From positions 1 through 9,123 of the forward strand of contig JAMOAF010000891.1 of the NCBI GenBank assembly GCA_023621895.1: a stretch of DNA of 9,123 nt. Reading direction: 5' to 3'. Below the pieces are notes generated by a model, which was given only the letters and a program-made list of their open reading frames with translations, was not told the DNA's origin and did no database searches. Below, piece by piece: positions 1 to 6,135 of the stretch. The stretch is from Planctomycetota bacterium (GTDB lineage Bacteria > Planctomycetota > Planctomycetia > Pirellulales > Thermoguttaceae). Position 1 is the first letter of the stretch, and each line of letters opens with the position of its first letter. Position numbers and translations under genes: made by a program.

Positions 1-1
1 G

Positions 2-607
2 CCCGACCCGCAGCCCGGCTGGGCCCAGCAGTACGATGCGAACATGCAGCCGGCCTGGGCGCGGAAGTTCGAGCCGCCAGCGGTGACCGGCGGCGAATCC
101 CAGGGCGTGATGCGCGCGTTGATGGAGGTCTACCGCCGCACCGGCGACAAGAAGTACCTCGAACCGATCCCGCGAGCCCTCCAGTACTACCGGAGATCCC
201 TCCTCGCCGACGGCAGACTGGCTCGATTCTACGAGTTGCGGACGAATCGGCCGCTGTATTTCACGAAGGATTACCAGCTCACCTACAGCGACGCCGACAT
301 GCCGACCCACTATTCGTTCAAGGTCGGCAGCAGCCTGGACCAGATCGTGAGAGAATTCGAGCGGCTTTCGCAGACGCCGGTCCACCAACTGAATCCACCC
401 GCGAAAAAGGCCCCCAAAAAAGCCTCGAAAAGCCAGCAAAGCCGCGTCCGCTCCATCCTCGCCTCCCTCGATTCACAAGGGCGCTGGGTCGAAGACGGCC
501 GGATGCGGTATCACGGCGACGAGGACCCCACGCGGCGGGTGATCGACTGCGAACGCTTCGTGGCCAACGCCCGCGACCTGGCCGGGTACTTGGCGACGGC
601 GCCGTAG
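2..607 (+). CDS. Pectate lyase family protein (PL10-like), C-terminal part, 5' truncated
   Basis: The frame is open from base 2, so the gene begins before the window; 201 residues up to the TAG at 605-607 are visible. Near the start are W-A-Q-Q-Y-D (visible residues 7-12), A-R-K-F-E-P-P (20-26) and G-G-E-S (30-33). These resemble the conserved part of the PL10 pectic acid lyase family (Pfam Pec_lyase), which cleaves polygalacturonate by beta-elimination with calcium, usually outside the cytoplasm. A helical region rich in Tyr, Arg and Leu follows. A Lys/Ala/Pro-rich stretch (about 131-146) looks like a linker before a short C-terminal segment. The catalytic core and any signal peptide lie upstream, so activity cannot be judged. 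The ATG at 44 is internal to the conserved block and is not the start. The stop abuts the stop of the convergent oxidoreductase gene. The family call is from remembered motifs. Confidence 0.75.
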   Translation, partial: PDPQPGWAQQYDANMQPAWARKFEPPAVTGGESQGVMRALMEVYRRTGDKKYLEPIPRALQYYRRSLLADGRLARFYELRTNRPLYFTKDYQLTYSDADMPTHYSFKVGSSLDQIVREFERLSQTPVHQLNPPAKKAPKKASKSQQSRVRSILASLDSQGRWVEDGRMRYHGDEDPTRRVIDCERFVANARDLAGYLATAP

Positions 608-1723
608 TCACGCCAGGGTGAAGTCGGGCAGGCGGACGATTTCACCCCCCTTCAAGGCCGACTGGTGGGCGCAGATGCCCACGCAGGTCCAGTTGGCCGA
701 CTGCACGGCGTTCGGCCAGGGCTGGCGATCATCGACCAGGGCGGTGACAAACTCGTTGACCAGGTGGGGGTGCGATCCGCCGTGCCCGGCGCCTTGGATA
801 AAGGAAAGGTGCCTCGAATCCTGGATCGAGCGGGTGAACTGCCGAATCGGTTCCGGCAGCAGGTGGGCGGAATCGGGAATCTCGACCGGCGCGGGAATCT
901 CCGGCTCGGGCTTCTTGGCGGTGTGCAGGATGTGCGGCTGCCCCTCGACGAGCGTCCACTCGAAGCTCTTTTTCGTGCCGTAGACGTCGAAGCTTTCGCG
1001 ATACTGCCGGGCCGTGTCGTAGAGAAACCGCCAGATGTGCGCCGCGACGTCCGAGTCCTTGATCTGGATATGGCACGATTCCACGGCGAAGGGGTTGCCG
1101 CTCTTTTGCCGGATGTCGTCGCGGACCGTTCCCGAACCGAAACACGAGACATACTCCGCCCGGCCGTCGAGCAGGCCCAGGCAGGGGCTGACGACGTGCG
1201 TTGCGTAGTGCATGGGGATCATCCGCTCCCAGTATTCCGGCCAGCCGTCCATGTCTTGCGGGTGCGACGCCGCCAGGTACTGGATTTTGCCCAGTTCGCC
1301 TTTCTTGTACAGGTCCTTGAGGAACAAGAACTCCCGCGAATAGACGACCGTTTCGGCCATCATGTATTTCAGTCCGGTCTTGCGCACCAGTTCGACGATT
1401 TGTCGGCACTCATCGACCGTTGTGGCCATCGGCACGGTCGAGAGGACGTGCTTGCCCGCCTCGAGTGCGGCGATCGACATCGGGGCGTGGTCTGGAATCG
1501 GCGTGTTGATGTGGACGAAGTCGACAGCCGGGTCGGCGAGCACGTCGTCGTAGCGCGTGTAGCGCACCGCAACTCCAAACGTCTCGCCGACCTGTTCGAG
1601 CCGCTCGGCGTTGCGCTGGCAAATCGCATACATCTCGGCGTTGGGGTGCTTCTGGTAGATGGGGATGAATTCCGCGCCAAACCCCAACCCGACAACGGCA
1701 ACCTTGACTTTCTTCTCGCTCAT
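608..1723 (-). CDS. Gfo/Idh/MocA family oxidoreductase (EKP motif replaced)
   Basis: 371 residues, a normal length for NAD(P)-dependent sugar or cyclitol dehydrogenases of this family. The N-terminus is a Rossmann fold with G-L-G-F-G (12-16). The C-terminal domain has H172-Y-A-T-H176 where relatives carry the catalytic His region, and a G-H-G-G-S-H-P-H segment at 313-320. The usual E-K-P motif after the fifth strand is instead T-V-P-M-A (96-100), so the lysine that normally contacts cofactor and substrate is missing. The start is the ATG at 1723, because AAGGGAG lies 6 nt upstream (1730-1736). An in-frame ATG at 1741 lies before that ribosome site and is less likely. There is no signal peptide, so it is probably cytoplasmic. 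It lies 234 bp downstream of the LamG gene on the same strand, possibly with its own promoter. The substrate is unknown. Confidence 0.9.
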   Translation of the reverse strand: MSEKKVKVAVVGLGFGAEFIPIYQKHPNAEMYAICQRNAERLEQVGETFGVAVRYTRYDDVLADPAVDFVHINTPIPDHAPMSIAALEAGKHVLSTVPMATTVDECRQIVELVRKTGLKYMMAETVVYSREFLFLKDLYKKGELGKIQYLAASHPQDMDGWPEYWERMIPMHYATHVVSPCLGLLDGRAEYVSCFGSGTVRDDIRQKSGNPFAVESCHIQIKDSDVAAHIWRFLYDTARQYRESFDVYGTKKSFEWTLVEGQPHILHTAKKPEPEIPAPVEIPDSAHLLPEPIRQFTRSIQDSRHLSFIQGAGHGGSHPHLVNEFVTALVDDRQPWPNAVQSANWTCVGICAHQSALKGGEIVRLPDFTLA

Positions 1724-1897
1724 CGCGTTCTCCCTTGTCATGTTGCGCCGTCCGCGGACCTGCCGCGCGGATCGGCTCCTGGAATATCGTCCGGCACAAG
1801 AGAAGGTTCCGCCGCAGGGCGCGCGGTTGGGTCGACAGCGCCGCGAAACGCGCCGGCAACCGCCCCCGTGCGGCGGCAAGCAGCCCCTTGGCCCGCG

Positions 1898-1923
1898 ATT
1901 GTAACCGACGCGACGGTTGGCAA
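1898..1923 (-). promoter_or_regulatory. Weak promoter-like element upstream of the minus-strand oxidoreductase
   Basis: On the minus strand, TTGCCA (1918-1923; 5 of 6 to the -35 consensus) precedes TACAAT (1898-1903; 5 of 6 to the -10 consensus), but the spacer is only 14 nt, shorter than usual. The spacer contains a small inverted repeat, AACCG/CGGTT (1903-1907 and 1914-1918). It lies about 175 nt upstream of the oxidoreductase start at 1723. The 10-mer ATTGTAACCG (1898-1907, plus strand) recurs at 3336-3345 upstream of the LamG gene. This is suggestive only. Confidence 0.25.
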
Positions 1924-1957
1924 CCAGCACGGCCCTGGCGCCGACGCTCTTGGCGCG

Positions 1958-3259
1958 CTACCTTTTCGTGGCGAAGCTCAATTCCCGCAATTCCTTGTCA
2001 CCCAAGACGCGATTGAACACCGCCACTCCGTCGATGCAGAGTTGCGTTCCGTGGTCGATGGGCTCCGTGCCGAGGCCCAACGCCCTGCCAAAGGTAAACG
2101 GCGCTCCTTCCCGGACGCGATAGCGAATCTCCGTGCCGACCTGCCGCCAGCCATCGTCCCCTGGGGCGTGCAGCGACGCGACGACCTGGTCGCCGGGCTT
2201 GATCTTCATGCCGCCGGCCAGCGCGGCGCGTGTCTTGCCCGCCGCCACGAGCGAGAGCGGCTGCGGCAAAAGGCTCTTGCCCGCGCGTGTTACGCTGAAT
2301 TCCACGCGGTAAGCCGGCTGGACTTTCTCGGAAGCCGGGCAGCTTCTGTCATAGGTGATCGCCCCCTCCTCGGTGTCGACGAGGAGCCAGTGCTCGTAGA
2401 CGCCGGACGTCTGAACGTTGTAACCGTTGAACTTGAGGACAAACGTCCGGGGCGAGAAGAGGGGCCAGGGGAAGTGATACGGATTGCTGGAGACCGGCTC
2501 GTCATACCGGAAGACATCCTGGGCGACCGGATCGGTGATCTGACTCGCAGTCGCCGTGCCGTCGCAGTAGACGCGGACCTGTTCCGTGGCCGGATCGAAT
2601 GTCATGGCCATGGCGATCCATTGGCTGTTATCGAAGGCGCGCCCGTCAATCGCCCGGCAGCGAGCGTATTGGGAGCCCGAAACGGTCGACTGCGGATAGC
2701 TGGCGGCTCCCGTCGCCGAAACGTGGCCGATCACTCCCCGGGAGCCGAAGAGCCCACCAAACAGGGCGATCTGCCGCCGGCCGCCGTACTTGTCCCAGCC
2801 GCCTTCGTCCCAGATTCCGGCCACGAGATGCCGTGCGCCGATGAACTTGACCCAGGCGATCAGGGTGAACGGTTGATGGCCGTGGATGTCCAGCGGCGAC
2901 CTGTCGAACTCGCTGCGGGGGACTTCGCCAAAGACGTATCCCTTGTTGAATCGGACGGCGCGGCCGAACGGGCCGGACGAGTCGAACACCAGCTTCGATT
3001 GCTCGTCGGAATGGGGCCATTGGTCGGGCCTGTAGGATTGCGGATCGCCAATTCGCCTCAGGAAGACGGGATAGCCGCGCTGGGCGACGTCTTCGTCGTG
3101 GTAAGAAGTCCAGGCGCCGTCCTCCGTCAGCGAGAAATCCCAGAAGGCGATGAGCCCCTTGGTCGTGGCGACCTGCGCCACGCGGCGCTCTTCCTCCGAT
3201 TCCGCGGCAACGATGGTCCGGCCGAGCAGGACGGCAACGAGCAAGAGGGTGAGTCTCAT
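1958..3259 (-). CDS. Secreted LamG (concanavalin-like) domain protein
   Basis: 433 residues. A signal peptide is clear: M-R-L-T then a hydrophobic run, with likely cleavage after V-A-A (about residue 19). LamG/jellyroll hallmarks are G-L-I-A-F-W-D-F (35-42), F-G-R-A-V-R-F (98-104), F-T-L-I-A-W-V-K-F (131-139), Q-W-I-A-M-A-M-T-F-D (213-222), V-R-V-Y-C-D-G (228-234) and a closing strand I-D-G-V-A-V-F-N-R-V-L (409-419). These folds usually bind carbohydrate or protein outside the cell; no catalytic motif is visible. Residues about 240-405 lie between the usual penultimate and last LamG elements and look like an inserted, unassigned beta-rich region. The start at 3259 has AAGGAA 8 nt upstream and gives a proper signal peptide. 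It is transcribed away from the sialidase-fold gene and toward the oxidoreductase. A binding or structural role is inferred. Confidence 0.85.
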   Translation of the reverse strand: MRLTLLLVAVLLGRTIVAAESEEERRVAQVATTKGLIAFWDFSLTEDGAWTSYHDEDVAQRGYPVFLRRIGDPQSYRPDQWPHSDEQSKLVFDSSGPFGRAVRFNKGYVFGEVPRSEFDRSPLDIHGHQPFTLIAWVKFIGARHLVAGIWDEGGWDKYGGRRQIALFGGLFGSRGVIGHVSATGAASYPQSTVSGSQYARCRAIDGRAFDNSQWIAMAMTFDPATEQVRVYCDGTATASQITDPVAQDVFRYDEPVSSNPYHFPWPLFSPRTFVLKFNGYNVQTSGVYEHWLLVDTEEGAITYDRSCPASEKVQPAYRVEFSVTRAGKSLLPQPLSLVAAGKTRAALAGGMKIKPGDQVVASLHAPGDDGWRQVGTEIRYRVREGAPFTFGRALGLGTEPIDHGTQLCIDGVAVFNRVLGDKELRELSFATKR

Positions 3260-3285
3260 GATGGCGATTCCTTCAAACTGGCCCG

Positions 3286-3302
3286 GCGCGCTTGAAGCGC
3301 GC
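3286..3302. promoter_or_regulatory. 17-bp perfect inverted repeat in the divergent intergenic region, possible operator
   Basis: GCGCGCTT (3286-3293), a single G, then AAGCGCGC (3295-3302) form a perfect inverted repeat 27 bp upstream of the LamG start. It overlaps the -35-like box of the putative plus-strand promoter. Its place between two divergent genes for secreted carbohydrate-related proteins fits a repressor or activator site. It could equally form a 6-bp hairpin in the LamG leader. No regulator gene is present in the window. Confidence 0.35.
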
Positions 3303-3320
3303 GTGCGGGATGCCTACATT
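3292..3320 (+). promoter_or_regulatory. Putative sigma70-type promoter for the sialidase-fold gene
   Basis: TTGAAG (3292-3297; 4 of 6 to consensus), a 17-nt spacer, then TACATT (3315-3320; 4 of 6). This predicts a transcript starting near 3327 with a leader of about 90 nt before the ATG at 3419. The optimal spacing is the best argument. Planctomycete promoter consensus is poorly known to me, so this is a candidate only. Confidence 0.35.
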
Positions 3321-3405
3321 GGTGGTCGAGTTCTTATTGTAACCGGTTGCGCCCCGCTGCGAGCCAGAGGGGAGACCGCCCTGGCGCGAGAACCCTCAGC
3401 ATGAC

Positions 3406-3411
3406 AAGGAG
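3406..3411 (+). promoter_or_regulatory. Ribosome binding site that fixes the sialidase-fold gene start
   Basis: AAGGAG ends 7 nt before the ATG at 3419. Two upstream in-frame ATGs (3347 and 3401) lie before it; choosing 3419 also places the signal peptide directly at the N-terminus. Confidence 0.8.
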
Positions 3412-3418
3412 AACCATC

Positions 3419-4651
3419 ATGGCGGGAACTCCGCGCATCGCACTTTTGGCCTTCGTTGCCGTCCTGGCCTCGGCCTGGCCACCGGCGAACCGAGCCGGCG
3501 AACCGCTTGAATATCGGATCGAACTGACCGCCGCCGCCAGCGGCTTCGACGGCGAGACCTGCTGGGTCCACGCTCGAGCCGGCGCCATCCCGCCCGGTGG
3601 GGCGGTTGGCCCGGGCAAGGACCCGGTCGTGGTGATGACCATGCAGAAGCTCCTTCTGTCGGGTTCGGATGTCTTCTACGCTCTGCATAGCCTCTGGACG
3701 GATGACCTGGGCGCGACCTGGACCGAACCGCAGTTGCAGCCGGTCTTCGAGCGTCAGAAGATGGGCGGCGATATCGAACTGACCGTTTGCGATTTCTGGC
3801 CCAAGTGGCATGCCGCGAGCGGGAAGCTGCTGGGCACGGGCCACACCGTCTGGTACGAGAAGAACCGCGTGATGCCGGTCCGGCGGCGGCACACGGCCTA
3901 CGCCGTGTATGACCCAGCCGCCCGAGCGTGGCTGCCGTGGAAGCAACTGGAAATGCCCGACGACCCGCAGTTCGCCAACGCCGGCGCGGGCTGCACGCAG
4001 CGAGTCGATCTGCCCGGCGGCGACATTCTGCTGCCGATCTACTTCAAGCGGCCCGAGGACAAGGTGGCGAGCGCGACGGTCGTCCGCTGCCGGTTCGACG
4101 GCGAAACGCTGCGCTCCATCGAACACGGCGACGAGTTGTCGATCGATGTCCCGCGCGGGTTCGGCGAGCCCTCGTTGGCCAGGTTCGGCGGCCGTTTCTT
4201 CCTGACGATGCGCAACGACGAGAAGGGCTACGCGGCATCGGGCTCGGACGGCCTCCGCTTCGGGGAGCCAAGGCCTTGGACCTTCGACGATGGGACGGAA
4301 CTGGGCAGCTACAACACGCAGCAGCACTGGGTAGTGCATAGCGGCGGCCTGTTTCTCGTATACACCCGCCGCGGGGCCAACAACGACCATGTCTTCCGCC
4401 ACCGGGCGCCGCTGTTCATGGCCCGCGTGGACCCGGATCGGCTCTGCGTGATCCGCGCGACGGAGCGGGTGCTTGTCCCCGAACGCGGCGCGCGGCTGGG
4501 GAACTTCGGCGTCACGGAGGTCAGTCCGTGGGAGACGTGGGTCACGGCCGCGGAATGGATGCAGCCGCGGGGAGTCGAGAAACGGGGCAGCGACAACAGC
4601 GTCTGGGTTGCGAAAATCAAGTGGAGCGCGCCAAGTCGGGCGATCGAGTAG
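3419..4651 (+). CDS. Secreted sialidase-fold (BNR/Asp-box) protein
   Basis: 410 residues from the ATG at 3419. Residues 1-19 form a signal peptide (hydrophobic A-L-L-A-F-V-A-V-L with A-S-A at 17-19), so the protein is exported. One clear Asp-box, T-D-D-L-G-A-T-W (94-101), matches S/T-x-D-x-G-x-x-W, and a weaker S-x-D-G-x-x-F copy lies near residue 280. The segment C-W-V-H-A-R-A-G (48-55) and the phrase S-G-S-D-V-F (81-86) fit the planctomycete group often annotated exo-alpha-sialidase or BNR-repeat glycosidase. The six-bladed propeller fold is well supported. True sialidase activity is not: the Arg triad cannot be assigned by eye, and many relatives act on other glycans or have unknown targets. 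It is divergent from the LamG gene and followed after 149 bp by the membrane acyltransferase gene, probably co-directional expression. Confidence 0.8.
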   Translation: MAGTPRIALLAFVAVLASAWPPANRAGEPLEYRIELTAAASGFDGETCWVHARAGAIPPGGAVGPGKDPVVVMTMQKLLLSGSDVFYALHSLWTDDLGATWTEPQLQPVFERQKMGGDIELTVCDFWPKWHAASGKLLGTGHTVWYEKNRVMPVRRRHTAYAVYDPAARAWLPWKQLEMPDDPQFANAGAGCTQRVDLPGGDILLPIYFKRPEDKVASATVVRCRFDGETLRSIEHGDELSIDVPRGFGEPSLARFGGRFFLTMRNDEKGYAASGSDGLRFGEPRPWTFDDGTELGSYNTQQHWVVHSGGLFLVYTRRGANNDHVFRHRAPLFMARVDPDRLCVIRATERVLVPERGARLGNFGVTEVSPWETWVTAAEWMQPRGVEKRGSDNSVWVAKIKWSAPSRAIE

Positions 4652-4696
4652 ACACCGCAGGCGCGCACCACCGCTGATGCCGCCGGGTGGGCGCCC

Positions 4697-4749
4697 GCAA
4701 GCCGCAAGCCACTCACCAGCAAGCCAGCCGGCAGCCGCGCCGGCCCTGG
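4697..4749. repeat. Short GCAAGCC repeats and a bulged GC-rich hairpin between two plus-strand genes
   Basis: GCAAGCC occurs three times (4697-4703, 4704-4710, 4719-4725). It runs into an inverted repeat whose core is GCCGGC (4727-4732), a 6-nt loop and GCCGGC (4739-4744). Allowing a 2-nt bulge, the stem extends to 9 bp (4724-4749). There is no T-tract, so it is not a canonical intrinsic terminator. It may attenuate transcription, stabilise the upstream mRNA end, or have no role. Confidence 0.35.
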
Positions 4750-4787
4750 CGGGCACAGCGGCTGGAGAAACCGAACGGACCGAGAAC

Positions 4788-4793
4788 AAGGAG
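4788..4793 (+). promoter_or_regulatory. Ribosome binding site that fixes a GTG start at 4801
   Basis: AAGGAG is followed by a 7-nt spacer and GTG at 4801. This decides against the upstream in-frame ATG at 4687, whose extra 38 residues are low-complexity Arg/Gln/Pro and would be read through intergenic repeats. Confidence 0.8.
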
Positions 4794-4800
4794 CCCTGCC

Positions 4801-5931
4801 GTGCAGTCCCAACCACCCGTTTCCGCTCCGCCCGCCGCGCCACAGCGGCTGATGTCGTTGGATGCCCTCCGCGGATTCGACATGTTCTGGATCGCCGGGG
4901 GAGTGACGATCTACCGCGCCTTCACGGCGGGCACCGAGAATGAGTGGCTGAAGGCGTTCCAGGTCCAACTCCAGCATGTCGAGTGGGAGGGGTTCCATTT
5001 TCTCGACTTGATCTTCCCCCTGTTCCTGTTCCTGATCGGCGTGGCGATCCCCTACTCGCTCGCGAAGCGGTTGACGCGCGGCGATAGTCGCTGGCAGATT
5101 TACCGGCATATTTTGCTGCGGGTGGCCGTGCTGATCTTTTTCGGGATGATGGTCAACGGCAACCTGCTTTCGCTGAAGCCGGAGGAGTTCTGCATCACGT
5201 ACAGCGTGCTCCAGATGCTGGCCCTGGGGTACCTTGTCGCCTGTATCCTTTACCTGAACCTCGCGCTGCCTTGGCAGGTGCTGGCGACGGCGGCCTTGCT
5301 GCTCGGATACTGGGCCCTGCAAACGTTCGTGCCGGTGCCCGGCCACGGAGCGGGCGTCTATCAGCCGGGCGCGCTGTTTGGCGACTGGCTTAACCAGCAG
5401 ATTCTTGGCGAGTGGGAGGCGCCGAAGTGGCGGATCGGGTGGATTCTGGGCATCAGCACGCACGCCTCCACGGCGATGCTCGGCGTGCTGGCCGGCCAAC
5501 TGCTCCGCAGCGGGCGAGGCAATGCGGCAAAGGTTCTCAGCTTGATCCTGCTGGGAGTCGGCTGCCTGGCCGCCGGGTGGTTCTGGAGCTACTCCTTCCC
5601 GATCGTCAAGGTCCGCTGGACGAGCACCTACGTGCTCTGGGCCGGCGGCTGGAGCTTTCTGCTCTTGGCAATTTTCTACCTGGTGATCGACGTCTGGCAA
5701 ATCCGCCGCTGGGCCTTTCCGCTGGTGGTGATCGGGGCCAACTCGATCTTCGTCTACCTGAGCTGGACGCTGTGCAACGGCGCGTACAAGGCCGTTTCCG
5801 ACCGCTTCCTGATGGGGCTGAAACAGTACACCGGGGCCTGGTACGACGGCATCTCCTGGACCGGGGCGTTTCTCGTCATGTGGGTCTTGCTCTGGTACAT
5901 GTATCGCAACAAAACGTTCCTGCGCGTCTGA
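4801..5931 (+). CDS. HGSNAT/NagX-like multi-pass membrane acyltransferase (COG4299 type)
   Basis: 376 residues with a GTG start. After a Pro/Ala-rich cytoplasmic tail comes R-L-M-S-L-D-A-L-R-G-F-D (16-27), the hallmark entry of this family. Q-H-V-E-W-E-G (58-64) follows; His59 aligns with the active-site His of human heparan-alpha-glucosaminide N-acetyltransferase, which carries acetyl from cytosolic acetyl-CoA to terminal glucosamine across the membrane. Roughly nine to ten hydrophobic segments follow, including 67-83 and the family-typical W-T-S-T-Y-V-L-W-A-G-G and I-G-A-N-S-I stretches in the C-terminal half. Bacterial members (NagX-like, DUF5009-related) occur in amino-sugar loci, but their reactions are mostly undetermined. 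Its place after a secreted glycan-active protein suggests modification or passage of a sugar at the inner membrane; that part is inference. Confidence 0.85.
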   Translation: MQSQPPVSAPPAAPQRLMSLDALRGFDMFWIAGGVTIYRAFTAGTENEWLKAFQVQLQHVEWEGFHFLDLIFPLFLFLIGVAIPYSLAKRLTRGDSRWQIYRHILLRVAVLIFFGMMVNGNLLSLKPEEFCITYSVLQMLALGYLVACILYLNLALPWQVLATAALLLGYWALQTFVPVPGHGAGVYQPGALFGDWLNQQILGEWEAPKWRIGWILGISTHASTAMLGVLAGQLLRSGRGNAAKVLSLILLGVGCLAAGWFWSYSFPIVKVRWTSTYVLWAGGWSFLLLAIFYLVIDVWQIRRWAFPLVVIGANSIFVYLSWTLCNGAYKAVSDRFLMGLKQYTGAWYDGISWTGAFLVMWVLLWYMYRNKTFLRV

Positions 5932-5969
5932 ATCGAGAAAGAGGAGCGGCGCGGGGGGGGCCTGATCCG

Positions 5970-5998
5970 TTGACGGGTTGCGATGCCGGCTGTATCTT
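5970..5998 (+). promoter_or_regulatory. Putative sigma70-type promoter for the aldolase gene
   Basis: TTGACG (5970-5975; 5 of 6 to -35 consensus), a 17-nt spacer and TATCTT (5993-5998; 4 of 6 to -10). A transcript would begin near 6005 and carry a leader of about 130 nt containing the hairpin at 6019-6059. This is the best promoter candidate in the window. The promoter is 38 bp downstream of the acyltransferase stop, so the aldolase can be expressed separately. Confidence 0.5.
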
Positions 5999-6018
5999 GA
6001 TGGTCCATAGAATGATTT

Positions 6019-6059
6019 CGTCCGCGCCAGCCCCCCGTGGCTCGTCTTTGGCGCGGACG
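6019..6059 (+). promoter_or_regulatory. Strong leader hairpin between predicted promoter and aldolase start
   Basis: An 11-bp perfect inverted repeat (6019-6029 with 6049-6059; arms CGTCCGCGCCA and TGGCGCGGACG) encloses a 19-nt loop. The loop can form a further small GCC/GGC stem. No T-tract follows on either strand, which argues against a simple terminator. It begins about 14 nt after the predicted transcription start and ends 76 nt before the ATG at 6136. It could be an mRNA-stabilising 5' stem, a protein-binding site on DNA, or part of a leader regulator. Confidence 0.5.
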
Positions 6060-6135
6060 CCTCCTTCGCCGGGCGCGACGAAAGGGGGACAAGATTCGGT
6101 ATTTCCACACCACGAGGATTCTAGGGGGTCACGAA

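Noticed and set aside
1750..1770. Two short palindromes (GTCCGCGGAC and CCGCGCGG) before the minus-strand oxidoreductase
   Set aside because: Short GC-only palindromes are expected at this base composition, and they do not align with a convincing promoter.
1724..1930. N-terminal extension of the minus-strand oxidoreductase to the ATG at 1930
   Set aside because: The added 69 residues are Arg/Gly/Cys-rich without similarity to the family, and a good ribosome site directs initiation at 1723.
1938..1956. GCGCC/GGCGC hairpin just after the LamG stop as an intrinsic terminator
   Set aside because: Only 5 bp with a 9-nt loop and no T-tract on the minus strand; GC-rich sequence produces such pairs by chance.
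665..3295. An 876-codon plus-strand reading frame opposite the oxidoreductase and LamG genes
   Set aside because: It is antisense to two genes with clear family motifs, runs through their intergenic gap, has no recognisable domain and is explained by high GC suppressing stop codons.
3314..4843. A 509-codon minus-strand reading frame opposite the sialidase-fold gene
   Set aside because: Low-information Arg/Ala/Pro-rich shadow of a plus-strand gene that has a signal peptide, an Asp-box and a good ribosome site.
5953..5960. Run of eight Gs after the acyltransferase stop
   Set aside because: It lies outside coding sequence and could be a slippage site, but nothing ties it to a function.
4309..6108. 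A 599-codon minus-strand reading frame opposite the membrane acyltransferase
   Set aside because: Gln/Arg/Pro-rich mirror of a hydrophobic membrane-protein gene, with no domain of its own.
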